A stretch of 64,000 nt of DNA from Acinetobacter silvestris (lineage in GTDB: Bacteria; Pseudomonadota; Gammaproteobacteria; Pseudomonadales; Moraxellaceae). The translations under genes were made by a program, and so were the position numbers. This document shows positions 11,445-21,128 of this stretch, one piece after another (positions within the stretch are counted from its first letter, which is position 1; each line of letters opens with the position of its first letter). The DNA lies in the NCBI RefSeq assembly GCF_002135235.1, contig NZ_NEGB01000002.1, positions 496,001-560,000 on the forward strand, read 5' to 3'. The notes beneath the pieces are model-generated. The model made no database searches. It worked only from the letters and a program-made list of their open reading frames with translations, and had not been told where the DNA came from.

Positions 11445-13247
11445 ATGCATTTATATACGGTTTCAGAAAAGCTAGAACAACTTCGACAACAGTTAAAAAA
11501 CCAGAAAATTGATGCTTTCATCGCTATGAGTGCAGATCCACATCTGTCTGAATATTTACCTGATTATTGGAAAATCCGTGAATGGTTAACCGGCTTTACC
11601 GGTTCAGTCGGAACCATTGTCGTGACTCAAAATTTTGCAGGCTTATGGGTAGATGGGCGTTATTGGGTACAAGCAGAACAACAATTGGCTGAAACTGGCT
11701 TTATTTTACAAAAACTAACTCAGGATGAATCTTCCACCCATTTAGCTTGGTTAGCACAACATTTACCATCTGGAGCCAACATTGCAGTCAACGGCCAAAC
11801 CATTTCCGTTCAGCAATTCCAAGCGCTCAATAACATTGCACAAAAATATAACTTTAGACTCGACACTCATCATGATTTAATCACGACAATTTGGACCAAT
11901 CGCCCTGCCTTGCCTCAGCGCCCCGTATCCCTTATGACTGAAGGATTAAATGCATTTAGCTATAAAGAAAAAATCGACTTAATACGCCAACATTTAAACA
12001 AAAAATCAGTTGCGGCACATTTTATTTCAGCTGTAGATGATATTGCGTGGATTTTAAATAGCCGAGGCAGCGATGTTGAATACAATCCTATTTTTTTAGC
12101 TCACTTATATATTAATACGACACGAGTCGTTCTTTTTATTGATTCTGCCAAAATAAATGATGTAGTTAGAGCACAGTTCCATGTGGATGGTATTGAAATT
12201 TTCCCTTACGAAGCTAGTATTGATTTTCTAAACCAGATGACAGATCAATCCATTTTAATTGACCCCGCTAAAGTGACGATCTTACACGAGTATTCTCTGA
12301 GAAAAGAGATCAAAATTACTCACGATATCAATCCAAGTACACTCCTTAAATCATGCAAACAGTCTAGTGAAATTGCACATATTCGCCATGCCATGCTTAA
12401 AGATGGCGTTGCACTGTGTCATTTTTTCCACTGGCTGGATACAGCACTTTCCCAAAATACACCGATCAGCGAACTAAGCATTGATGAGAAAATCTCAGCG
12501 TTTAGAGCACAGCAGCCCGGTTTTATTGGCCTCAGTTTTTCAACGATCGCTGGTTTTAATGCCAATGGTGCATTACCGCATTATCGGGCGACGCCAGAAC
12601 AGTATTCTATGATTCAAGGTGATGGTTTATTACTGATTGATTCAGGTGGTCAATATGTCGATGGCACCACGGATATCACTCGTGTTGTCCCTATTGGTAC
12701 ACCAACTGATATGCAAAAACGTGATTATAGTTTAGTTTTGAAATGCCATATTGCACTTGCTCAAACCAAGTATCCTGAAGGTTTAGCAGCGCCATTACTT
12801 GATGCCATATGTCGAAATCACTTATGGCAGTATGGTTTAGACTATCGCCACGGCACGGGTCACGGCGTAGGCTATGCCTTGAATGTACATGAAGGCCCCC
12901 AAGTACTTTCATACTACGCACCGATTAGTCCATACTCAAAACTGAGAGAAGGAATGATTACATCGAATGAGCCAGGCTTATATCATGAAGGTCAATATGG
13001 TATTCGTATTGAAAATTTAGTGGTTAATCAACTGGTGCAATCAAATAACAATAACTATGGTGATTTTCTCGAGTTTGAAACACTAACCCTCTGCCCAATT
13101 CAACTCAACTGTATTGTTAAAGAGTTATTCACAGCTACTGAAATTGATTGGTTAAATACTTATCATCAAACAGTTCGTGAGAAACTTGCCCCACAACTTA
13201 CAGGTGAGGTTTTAACTTGGTTAATTGACAACACTCAAGCCATTTAA
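11445..13247 (+). CDS. M24 family Xaa-Pro aminopeptidase (large, three-domain)
   Basis: Predicted metallopeptidase removing the N-terminal residue in front of proline. 600 residues, matching the long aminopeptidase P type: two creatinase-like N-terminal domains (about 1-310), the M24 pita-bread catalytic domain (about 315-535) and the short C-terminal extension. Metal-ligand motifs are visible: DSGGQYVDGTTDITR (two Asp), HGTGHGVGYALNVHEGP (His), TSNEPGLY (Glu) and GIRIENL (Glu). It stands alone and converges on the YARHG gene across a bidirectional terminator. The physiological substrate is unknown. Confidence 0.92.
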   Translation: MHLYTVSEKLEQLRQQLKNQKIDAFIAMSADPHLSEYLPDYWKIREWLTGFTGSVGTIVVTQNFAGLWVDGRYWVQAEQQLAETGFILQKLTQDESSTHLAWLAQHLPSGANIAVNGQTISVQQFQALNNIAQKYNFRLDTHHDLITTIWTNRPALPQRPVSLMTEGLNAFSYKEKIDLIRQHLNKKSVAAHFISAVDDIAWILNSRGSDVEYNPIFLAHLYINTTRVVLFIDSAKINDVVRAQFHVDGIEIFPYEASIDFLNQMTDQSILIDPAKVTILHEYSLRKEIKITHDINPSTLLKSCKQSSEIAHIRHAMLKDGVALCHFFHWLDTALSQNTPISELSIDEKISAFRAQQPGFIGLSFSTIAGFNANGALPHYRATPEQYSMIQGDGLLLIDSGGQYVDGTTDITRVVPIGTPTDMQKRDYSLVLKCHIALAQTKYPEGLAAPLLDAICRNHLWQYGLDYRHGTGHGVGYALNVHEGPQVLSYYAPISPYSKLREGMITSNEPGLYHEGQYGIRIENLVVNQLVQSNNNNYGDFLEFETLTLCPIQLNCIVKELFTATEIDWLNTYHQTVREKLAPQLTGEVLTWLIDNTQAI

Positions 13248-13257
13248 AAGTAAAAAA

Positions 13258-13288
13258 ATAAAAGCTCAAAAATCTTTTGAGCTTTTAT
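13258..13288. terminator. Bidirectional terminator between convergent genes
   Basis: Perfect 14-bp stem (13258-13271 with 13275-13288) with a 3-base loop and A/T flanks on both sides. It can serve the aminopeptidase (plus) and the YARHG gene (minus). Confidence 0.85.
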
Positions 13289-13302
13289 CAATATTTACTC
13301 GA

Positions 13303-13983
13303 TTAACGTCCCCACTGCATTTTTTCCATATAAGGACGAACTTTCTTAATCCTTTGAATATTCGTTTTCTCAATGGCCGTTAATTGTGCTTCAACATTGG
13401 TATTGCACGGCATATACCAATTTTCAGTTGCAAAATAACTCGCTACTTGTTTATTGGCAAATGAATAACCATGGCGTGCATAAATCGTATTACGCATTAA
13501 ATCTAAATCTTCTGGAGAGATTTGTAAATCAACATCTTTTAATAAGCGTTGAGAAGCTTCTGGAAAAGCACCTTCTGTAAGCTGATAACGGCACTGTTGT
13601 GGTTTTAGCTCAAAAAATTTAGGTTTTACATTTCCTAAACTTGACTCCCAACTGGCTTCAATTTTATTCGGCTGATTCACATCCATCACCAATGTAAATG
13701 TTCCACTGCTGGCTTTAGGTCCACTTTCTACGGCTATCGCTTTGTATGCTTTTGAATTGGGTGTCCCACGGACTTGACCCGAAAAGTTCTGCTTATTTGC
13801 ACCTAAAATGCTATAACCTGTTAATTGCTTATAATCGAGAGTTTGAATAAAAACTGTTATTTTCCGTTCATCATATTCACCCGTCCATGATTTTTGAAAT
13901 TGCTTTAAATCATTAGCTAAACTATGTTGTGTAAATGCTAAGGCTAAACATGTAAACAGAGACACTTTGTATGTATTTTTCAT
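13303..13983 (-). CDS. Exported YARHG-domain protein
   Basis: Secreted or periplasmic protein of unknown function, about 226 residues from the ATG at 13983. An upstream ATG at 14025 would overlap the divergent gene and lacks a signal-like start, so it is rejected. The N-terminus is a typical signal peptide (MKNTYKVSLFTCLALAFT, cleavage near LAN). The C-terminal part contains the YARHG domain, with the diagnostic LMRNTIYARHGYSF followed by YFATENWYMPC. This domain is found in secreted or surface proteins of many bacteria without a defined biochemical role. It diverges from the DUF2306 gene across 34 bases. Confidence 0.85.
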   Translation of the reverse strand: MKNTYKVSLFTCLALAFTQHSLANDLKQFQKSWTGEYDERKITVFIQTLDYKQLTGYSILGANKQNFSGQVRGTPNSKAYKAIAVESGPKASSGTFTLVMDVNQPNKIEASWESSLGNVKPKFFELKPQQCRYQLTEGAFPEASQRLLKDVDLQISPEDLDLMRNTIYARHGYSFANKQVASYFATENWYMPCNTNVEAQLTAIEKTNIQRIKKVRPYMEKMQWGR

Positions 13984-14017
13984 TATATAATCCTTTAAAA
14001 TAACTCTAAAAAATTGC

Positions 14018-14686
14018 ATGAACACTCTAAATAGTCGTTACCTCAAGCGTTATGCTTTATATGTATTCATTTTTATACCATTTACTTATCTCTGTTATCT
14101 TATGCTAAAAATATGTTTTCAATATTTCCCATGGCAAGATGATGCATATTTTTTAGCCTTAAAACAAGATGTGGTTCACACTCAACCTTGGCAATTTGCC
14201 TTTAAAACCCATGTGTTGGTGAGTAGCATGGTTCTCATTGCAGGTTTTACTCAATTTTTTTCAGCTTTTAGAAAACACTATCCACAACTTCATCGCTATT
14301 GCGGATGGCTCTATCTCGTGAGTGTGCTCTTACTTGCTCTCCCGAGTGGCTTTATTCTGGCTTTATCCGCTGCTGGAGGCTTTGCGACACAACTATGTTT
14401 TGTACTTCTCAGTTTTGCTTGGGGTTTCAGCACCCTCACTGCACTATATAAGGCCTTACAAAAACAATGGCCTGCACATCGTAACTGGATGATTCGGAGC
14501 TTTGCATTAAGTCTTTCAGCACTGAGTCTACGCTCTTGGAAAATACTGCTCTATCAACTACAACCCTATTTTGAATGGTTAACCCCAATTCATATTTATC
14601 AACTCGAAGCATGGCTAGGTTGGATTGTAAATTTATTAATTGCAGAACTGATTATCCTCTTCCTATACCAAAGAAAACCCCGATAA
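14018..14686 (+). CDS. DUF2306 multi-pass membrane protein
   Basis: 222-residue integral-membrane protein with about six hydrophobic segments. Its pattern fits DUF2306: a His in the second helix region (FKTHVLVSSMVL), the LHRYCGWLYL motif, and AHRNWMIRSFALSLSALSLR later. These conserved His and Arg resemble cytochrome b561-like heme or redox membrane proteins, but no function is proven. It is divergent from the YARHG gene with only 34 bases between starts, so the promoters must overlap. Confidence 0.8.
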   Translation: MNTLNSRYLKRYALYVFIFIPFTYLCYLMLKICFQYFPWQDDAYFLALKQDVVHTQPWQFAFKTHVLVSSMVLIAGFTQFFSAFRKHYPQLHRYCGWLYLVSVLLLALPSGFILALSAAGGFATQLCFVLLSFAWGFSTLTALYKALQKQWPAHRNWMIRSFALSLSALSLRSWKILLYQLQPYFEWLTPIHIYQLEAWLGWIVNLLIAELIILFLYQRKPR

Positions 14687-14720
14687 ATGACTTACCGAGG
14701 TTTTCTGTATTTGCATTAAT

Positions 14721-16493
14721 TTAAGCAACTATATCGTAATTTTTTAAATTCAGTTCACTCAATTGCTGCTTCAATTTTTTCAATGACCATGGCCAAGCTG
14801 CAAAGTTTCGACCATTCTGATCGAGATAATAACTCTTACACCCGCCACTATTAAACACTGTAGTTTGCAAATGCTTTTGTACCTTTTGATTATACTGACG
14901 AACCACATCTTTTTTGACTTCAAAACGGGTAAATTTCAAATCTCTCATATTCAACAAACCATTGACGATATAATCAATCTGCGCTTCAGCAATCCCAATA
15001 AATGAATCATAAACCAAAATATTTGGACCAAGCACCAAAAATGCATTTGGCACGTTTTCAATACTGGTACCTAAATAAGCTTCTGGTGAAGTATCTTTCC
15101 ATAAATCTGCAAGCAACTGCCCGCTCGCATTAGATACACGCTGACCAATTGGAGGATGAGAAACCTCAAATCCTGTACCCCAAATAATGACATCAACTTC
15201 ATGACGTTCACCATTGGCAGATACCACTGTATTCCCATCTATTTCAATTAAGCCATGCGGAATAAGTTGAGTATTGCTCGCTTGTAAGGCTGGATAATAA
15301 TTATTTGCAAACAATAAACGCTTACAACCAATCGAAAAGTTTGGGGTCACATCTTTACGCAATTGATCCTGATCAATTTGCAGTTTTAATAATTGACGAC
15401 TTAAAAAATTTATAGGTTCTAATATTTTAGGATGACGTAAACCAAAGTTAATCACATTAAGCGTGTTTGCTATCGCGCCACGCCATTTTTGTTGAATGAC
15501 TGGAAATTTTTCAATTAAAGCTTTACCTGCATTCCCCAAAGGCATATCTGGTTTTGGCAACACCCATGGTGCAGTTCGCTGAAATACAAATAACTCTTTT
15601 GCGAGTGGTTGAATTTGTGGAACGAACTGAATCGCCGATGCCCCTGTACCAATGACAGCAATGCGTTTACCTTTCAGATCATAGTCATGATTCCATTTGG
15701 CTGAATGGAACATTTCACCTTTAAAAGTTTCAATTCCTTTCAGTTTTGGCATTGAAGGTTCAGTAATTGGCCCAGTTGTAAAAATGACTGTTTTCGCTAA
15801 ATACTGTCCTTTCTGCGTTTTTAAAACCCACTGATGCTTGACTTCATTCCATTTCGCACCAATCAACTCATTATCAAATTCAATTTTTTCATTAATATTA
15901 AATTGATCTGCAACTTCTTCTAGATAGCTTAAAATTTCAGGCTGTTTGGCAAATAAATGACTCCATTTGCTACTTGGTGCAAATGAAAATGAATACAGCG
16001 CTGATGGCACATCACAACCACATCAGGGATAGGTATTTTCACGCCAAGTTCCACCGACACGCGCAGCCTTTTCAAGAACCACATAATTATCATAGCCCGC
16101 TTTCTTCATTTTAACGGCAGCTGCAATGCCTGAAATTCCAGCCCCAACAACAATCGTGTCATACACTCGTACTGGATTTTCATTTTGAGCAGCAACTGTA
16201 TTTTTAACACTTGTTTCTGCTTGCTCCTCACCTTTTACAGCAACAGCGGGTTTTACCTTAGGCTCAACCGTAGTTTTTAATTTTGGTTCTGCTTGAACCT
16301 CAGTTTTATTTTCAATCTTTGATTCAACAATGGCTTTAATTTCTAATGCCGTATCTTGTGATGTAACTTCATCACCCACTTCAGTTATGAGAGATTTATT
16401 CAATTCTACTTTTTTGGCAACCGTACCGACTTTGGTCTTTCTTTTTGAAGTCTTTGCTTTAGGTTGTTGCTCTAATATTGTCTCTGTTGTCAT
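14721..16493 (-). pseudogene. Flavin-containing monooxygenase interrupted by one in-frame TGA
   Basis: Homologue of FAD/NADPH monooxygenases of the Baeyer-Villiger type, about 590 codons if read through. An N-terminal FAD motif (VGAGISGIAAAV), GGTWRENTYP, and an NADPH motif (VIGTGASAIQFVPQI) are intact, as is the C-terminal half. At 16025-16023 the codon expected to be Gly in the family motif TYPGCxCDVPS reads TGA, so one base change (GGA to TGA) splits the frame into 156 and 429 residues. The reading frame is the same on both sides. The first 110 residues are a Lys/Glu/Val-rich low-complexity extension ahead of the Rossmann fold. It lies downstream of the SDR gene. Either a recent nonsense mutation or a sequencing error. 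Confidence 0.85.
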
Positions 16494-16510
16494 CTTAATA
16501 TACTCAAATC

Positions 16511-17356
16511 TTATTTTACGTATTTGCTAAATAATGGATAACCAATACCCAGCAACTTAGCATATAGGCTTGGTGATGCGCGTTTCATTAACCAGAAAAG
16601 CTTGGCATCAGGCTGTGGAATGGTATACAGCTTGCCTGCATCCAAGTTATTTAAGGTTTTAACTGCGACTTTATCACTGGTCGTAAAAGCATGATTCATC
16701 ATTAAATTATCTGCCAAACCAGAATAACGACTAGGTAAGCGACCATTTTTCATAATGTTGGTTGGAACTAAGGTTGGGCAAAGCACATTGACCTTGATAT
16801 TAAAGCTGTGTAATTCGGCTGAAAGTGTTTCTGATAAGGCCAAAACACTTGATTTAGTCACGTTATATGCAGTCATTTCTGGGGCAGCGGTAAAACCTGC
16901 AGCGGAGGCAACATTAATAATTGCCCCATAACCCTGTTGTTTAAACTTCGGGACAAAGTAGTGACAACCATGAATAACGCCCCATAAATTGACATGCATA
17001 CACCATTGCCAATCTTCTAAAGAGACTTCATCAAATTTCCCGCCCAAGCCTACACCAGCATTATTAATGAGCAAAGTTACAGGATGGTTCATCAACTTTT
17101 CCGCGTTATCTGCTAAAGCTTTAACTTGTTCTGCATTCCCAACATCACATTGCACGGCAAAAGCTTTACCTGAAGCCTGGCTTTCAATCAGTTGTACGGT
17201 TTCCTGCGCAGCATCTAAATTTATATCTGCACAAATAATAATTCCACCACGCTTAGCCAGTTCCATTGCAAAACTACGACCAATCCCACTTCCAGCGCCA
17301 GTTACCACAGCATAAGCATGCTGAGTTGAAGGTACTTTTTTCGAAAAAATTCCCAT
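16511..17356 (-). CDS. Short-chain dehydrogenase/reductase (SDR)
   Basis: NAD(P)-dependent oxidoreductase of the classical SDR family, 281 residues. The cofactor motif TGAGSGIG is near residues 20-27, the structural NNAG motif near 95, and the catalytic YxxxK (YNVTKSS) near 165. The substrate cannot be told from sequence. It lies between the ferritin-like hydrolase gene and the monooxygenase on the same strand, with 17 and about 36-base gaps, so the three are probably one transcript acting on a common hydrophobic substrate (inference). Confidence 0.9.
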   Translation of the reverse strand: MGIFSKKVPSTQHAYAVVTGAGSGIGRSFAMELAKRGGIIICADINLDAAQETVQLIESQASGKAFAVQCDVGNAEQVKALADNAEKLMNHPVTLLINNAGVGLGGKFDEVSLEDWQWCMHVNLWGVIHGCHYFVPKFKQQGYGAIINVASAAGFTAAPEMTAYNVTKSSVLALSETLSAELHSFNIKVNVLCPTLVPTNIMKNGRLPSRYSGLADNLMMNHAFTTSDKVAVKTLNNLDAGKLYTIPQPDAKLFWLMKRASPSLYAKLLGIGYPLFSKYVK

Positions 17357-17392
17357 TTATTTGATCCGCTCTAATTTTGAATTGATGTTGTT

Positions 17393-18349
17393 TTACACAC
17401 GTAATGCTGGGGTAAATTCTTTTACAAAATACGGTGCTAGAACCCCATCTACTGGATTTAACAATGTCTCTTTGTAATAAGCTAAAAATGCAGAAGTATC
17501 ATGATCATTGGGATGGAAATCTGGACGCAAATAATCAAAAATATGCTTTAAGCTACTGCCATAGACACCATCTTTTAAGCCAAAAATCAGTTGAAAACTA
17601 TGTGGAATATCTTTCCAATAACTCAATCGAATGAAATTTTTCGGGTCACGATAAAATGGAACAATCAAAGAAGCAGCAGAGATTAGTCCTAAAATCGTAA
17701 TCAATGCGGGGAAAAAACCGGCAATACGTAAAGCATAATTATTAGATAAGGTTTGGAATACATCATAAGCAATATCTTTATGCTCAGATTCTTCCAACAT
17801 ATGCCACATCCAAATCGCACGCTGCTTTTCATCTTGTGAACGGAAGAAAATTTCCTCATGGTTCATCATATATTCAGCCAGTACCGCAGTAAAATGCTCA
17901 ATACCCGCCATCAAAGAAAGTTTCATCGGTTGTGGTAAACGATTCAAACCATAGTTAAAAACCCAACCCGCCCACGTGCGAAATAATTTGACAGGCAAAT
18001 CAACATCCACCAATGCATCATTTAATTCCTCGTGCATTTTAGAATGAATCGCCTCTTGACCAATCAATGAGGTTACTCGCTGTTTAAGTAGGGGATCTTT
18101 AATAAAATCTCGATGATAACGTGCGGTATCAATTACCAAATCTTCACCAAAAGTTAAGAAAATTGATAACGAGGCAAAATATGCACTGGCTAACTCAGCA
18201 TTTAAGTAAAATTTAGGATCAATTTTTTTAGGATCAAAATCAAACTTCATATGTCGAATGGGAATAATGGCTGATTGCTTTTCAGCACTAAATGGCGATG
18301 CAGCAAAAATTTTTGCAACAGTCTTTTTGATTGGTTTAGCTAATATCAT
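17393..18349 (-). CDS. Predicted metal-dependent hydrolase, PF10118/COG3687 family
   Basis: About 318 residues from the ATG at 18349, preceded by AAAGAG at good spacing; a start at 18382 has no ribosome site. The protein belongs to the helical 'predicted metal-dependent hydrolase' family. Candidate metal ligands occur in repeated Glu/His motifs (EAIHSKMHEELNDA, EHFTAVLAEY, HMLEESEHKDIAYDV), reminiscent of ferritin-like di-iron proteins. One or two hydrophobic segments are in the C-terminal half. First gene of the cluster with the SDR and the broken monooxygenase. The reaction is unknown. Confidence 0.8.
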   Translation of the reverse strand: MILAKPIKKTVAKIFAASPFSAEKQSAIIPIRHMKFDFDPKKIDPKFYLNAELASAYFASLSIFLTFGEDLVIDTARYHRDFIKDPLLKQRVTSLIGQEAIHSKMHEELNDALVDVDLPVKLFRTWAGWVFNYGLNRLPQPMKLSLMAGIEHFTAVLAEYMMNHEEIFFRSQDEKQRAIWMWHMLEESEHKDIAYDVFQTLSNNYALRIAGFFPALITILGLISAASLIVPFYRDPKNFIRLSYWKDIPHSFQLIFGLKDGVYGSSLKHIFDYLRPDFHPNDHDTSAFLAYYKETLLNPVDGVLAPYFVKEFTPALRV

Positions 18350-18642
18350 GGCGGTATACTCTTTATTCAATTTATAGATCATCCAAAGTTTTTCAGCGCT
18401 ATGGATTTTATTTTTGAGTAAAAACTCTAATTTCTATGTTTAAAAATTACGCCATCACCTTGCATTTTCCATTAGCAATTCAGGTCAAACCATTAGCAAT
18501 TTATGACGACTTCACAATGCTGTCTGACAATTTATTTCATAAAATGCAAAAAAACACTTATGCCTTTAAAAGTAAAAAATTAAGATCTTATGATATTATT
18601 TTAAGAATATGATTTATCTAAATTATGGGGGACTTAAATGAC

Positions 18643-19140
18643 ATGCTGAATGTCAATTGGATACTCTTCAAGTTATTAAAACTAGAATCTTTTAAATGCC
18701 GCTCCTTGACGGAGGGTGAAATTAAAATATGTAAAACCGTATTTGGTGATTTAATTAATTATCAACCTGTCAAAATAATGAATCACCCTTACTTACCTTG
18801 GCAGCCTGCGGGAATTTTAATGGCTCCAAAAGGCTATCTTCATTTAAAAAATGCAGATTACTGTGATGACTTTAGCCAACAAAATTTAGCCTATCAGGCT
18901 ATTTTTATCCATGAAATGGCACATATTTATCAGTTCCAAAGAAACATTAATGTGTTCTTCTATGGGGCAATTTTACAGATTGCGTTCTATTCGACTTTGG
19001 GAAGATACAATCCCTATAAATACACACTCAAAGCGCATAAAACTTATTTTGATTACAACATTGAGCAACAAGGTGATATTGCTAAAGATATTTTTCTGCA
19101 TAAAATAGAAAATATAATTTTACCAACAACACCTTCGTAA
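18643..19140 (+). CDS. Uncharacterised HExxH protein (possible zinc metallopeptidase)
   Basis: About 165 residues from ATG 18643, which has GGGGGA 10 bases upstream; an ATG at 18625 in the same frame is the alternative. The centre contains HEMAHIYQFQ, a zincin-type HExxH motif. No downstream third zinc ligand is obvious and there is no signal peptide. Short proteins of this kind in Acinetobacter are sometimes named Vgr- or Rhs-related, but no type VI secretion gene is near. Isolated between the divergent hydrolase cluster and nadE. Function unknown. Confidence 0.6.
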   Translation: MLNVNWILFKLLKLESFKCRSLTEGEIKICKTVFGDLINYQPVKIMNHPYLPWQPAGILMAPKGYLHLKNADYCDDFSQQNLAYQAIFIHEMAHIYQFQRNINVFFYGAILQIAFYSTLGRYNPYKYTLKAHKTYFDYNIEQQGDIAKDIFLHKIENIILPTTPS

Positions 19141-19496
19141 AATTTATCTTTGTCATTCAAGCTATCATAACTTGATATTTTACAGCAGATATAGAGACCA
19201 ATTCCAAAAAAGTCACTGCTTTTTATCAGGAAAATACTCTAAATGAATCATCATATTATGTTGGAATTGAATATTATGATTTAAACGCTGGCTTCTGTTG
19301 GTTTTTAAGATAAAATAGCCATTGTCTGTAATTTTTGCTTTGCAAGAAAACAAAGATTTTAATCATGTATGAATGATTTTATATTTCGCCGTTGGGCAAT
19401 ATTTTAAATGTCTAATTACACACAGTTGAATAACTATAGATATAAAAATCAACAAGTTGTGTTCACACCACCCTATAGGAATAGGATTTAATTTAA
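19141..19496 (+). other. Intergenic region upstream of nadE
   Basis: 356 bases of AT-rich sequence with no supportable gene, RNA or strong hairpin. It must carry the nadE promoter. The nadE ribosome site (TAGGAATAGGA) lies near 19477-19488. Confidence 0.4.
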
Positions 19497-21122
19497 ATGA
19501 AAAGTTTTAAAATTGCTTTGGCGCAATTCTCTCCACACATTGGCGACATCACATCTAATGTTCAAAAAATGATTGAACAAGCCAATGAAGCTAAAAAACA
19601 AAATGCAGAAATCATTGTTTTTCCTGAACTATCTACTATAGGTTATCCAGCAGAAGATCTATTACTTCGTCCAAGCATCGCAAAACGCACACTTCAAGCC
19701 TTTGAACAACTTGCATCAGTAAAAGACATCGTGATGGTGTTCGGTTTTGTCAACAATACTGAAGATGCTCAACGTTACAACTCTGCCGCAGTCATGAAAG
19801 ATGGGCAGGTGTTGGGGGTTTATAATAAACAAACCTTACCTAATTATGGTGTATTTGATGAACAGCGCTATTTCAGTGCGGGTCACCAACATCTAGTATT
19901 TGAATATTTAGGGCATAAATTTGGTGTACTGATTTGTGAAGATGTCTGGTCATTAGACACAGTTCAACAATTGGCTAAATTAAATGTAGAATCGATTCTG
20001 GTACTAAATTCATCACCATACGAAGTGGGCAAGCCACAACACAGAATTGAAACACTGAAAGAATTATCAAAACAGTTAAATATTAATCTTATATATACCA
20101 ACCAAGTCGGTGGTCAAGATGATTTGATTTTTGACGGTAGCAGTTTCGTAATTAACAATAGTGGTGCTATCGCATTCCAAGCACCAAGCTTTCAAGAAGG
20201 CTTGTATGTTGTCGATTATGAAATCGAAAATAAAGCCTATAAAATTATTGAAGCAGCACCTCCCCTTACAACTATGGCTGAGATTTATCAAAGTTTAGTC
20301 ATGGCGACACGCGATTATGTGCAACGCTCAGGATTCCCTGGAGTTATCCTAGGTTTATCAGGTGGTATCGATTCAGCATTAACACTGGCAATTGCTGTGG
20401 ATGCTATTGGTGCAGATAAAGTGCAAGCCGTGATGATGCCTTATACCTACACCTCACAAATCAGTGTAGAAGATGCAACTGAGCAAGCTAAACGTATGGG
20501 CGTAACTTTTGGTATTGCCGAGATTCACCCAATTGTGAACAGCTTTATGCAAACGTTATTCCCATTTTTTGGCAATTTACCAGCAGATGCGACTGAAGAA
20601 AATCTTCAAGCACGTGCACGCGGTACATTACTAATGAGCTTATCTAATAAATTTGGTAATCTCGTATTATCTACAGGTAACAAATCTGAGCTTGCCGTAG
20701 GTTATTGCACCCTTTATGGCGATATGGTCGGTGGCTTTGCAGTATTGAAAGATGTATATAAAAGCATTGTTTTTGAATTGGCAAAGTATCGTAACAGTAT
20801 CAGTGAAACACCTGTCATCCCTGAACGTGTGATTACTCGTGCACCTTCTGCTGAACTTCGTCCAGATCAAAAAGACCAAGACTCATTACCAGCATATGAC
20901 GTACTGGATGCAATTCTCTATGCTTATCTTGAAGAAGATATGAGCCAAGATGACATCATTGCCAAAGGCTTCGAGAAAGAAATCGTTGAGAAAGTCATTC
21001 GTTTAGTCGACTGTAATGAGTATAAACGCCGTCAAGGTGCAATTGGCCCACGCATTACTTCTCGTGCATTTAATCGCGAACGTCGCTACCCGATCATCAA
21101 TGGCTGGAAGCCTGGTGTTTAA
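19497..21122 (+). CDS. nadE: Glutamine-dependent NAD+ synthetase
   Basis: Last step of NAD synthesis: amidation of deamido-NAD+ with ammonia from glutamine. 541 residues, the two-domain form. The N-terminal nitrilase-like amidase has its Glu in FPELSTIGYP and its Cys in LICEDVW (about residue 147). The C-terminal synthetase domain has the ATP-pyrophosphatase loop LSGGIDSALTLA (about 285) and GNKSELAVGYCTLYGD. A GTG-started gene of unknown function begins 6 bases after the stop, so the two are likely co-transcribed. Confidence 0.97.
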   Translation: MKSFKIALAQFSPHIGDITSNVQKMIEQANEAKKQNAEIIVFPELSTIGYPAEDLLLRPSIAKRTLQAFEQLASVKDIVMVFGFVNNTEDAQRYNSAAVMKDGQVLGVYNKQTLPNYGVFDEQRYFSAGHQHLVFEYLGHKFGVLICEDVWSLDTVQQLAKLNVESILVLNSSPYEVGKPQHRIETLKELSKQLNINLIYTNQVGGQDDLIFDGSSFVINNSGAIAFQAPSFQEGLYVVDYEIENKAYKIIEAAPPLTTMAEIYQSLVMATRDYVQRSGFPGVILGLSGGIDSALTLAIAVDAIGADKVQAVMMPYTYTSQISVEDATEQAKRMGVTFGIAEIHPIVNSFMQTLFPFFGNLPADATEENLQARARGTLLMSLSNKFGNLVLSTGNKSELAVGYCTLYGDMVGGFAVLKDVYKSIVFELAKYRNSISETPVIPERVITRAPSAELRPDQKDQDSLPAYDVLDAILYAYLEEDMSQDDIIAKGFEKEIVEKVIRLVDCNEYKRRQGAIGPRITSRAFNRERRYPIINGWKPGV

Positions 21123-21128
21123 CAAGCT

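Noticed and set aside
16011..16040. TGA recoded as selenocysteine in the monooxygenase
   Set aside because: The family residue here is Gly, not Cys or Sec, and I see no SECIS-like hairpin directly downstream. A nonsense change is simpler.
18643..19140. Type VI secretion effector or Vgr-related protein
   Set aside because: Only the HExxH motif suggests this. No VgrG, Hcp, PAAR or immunity gene lies nearby.
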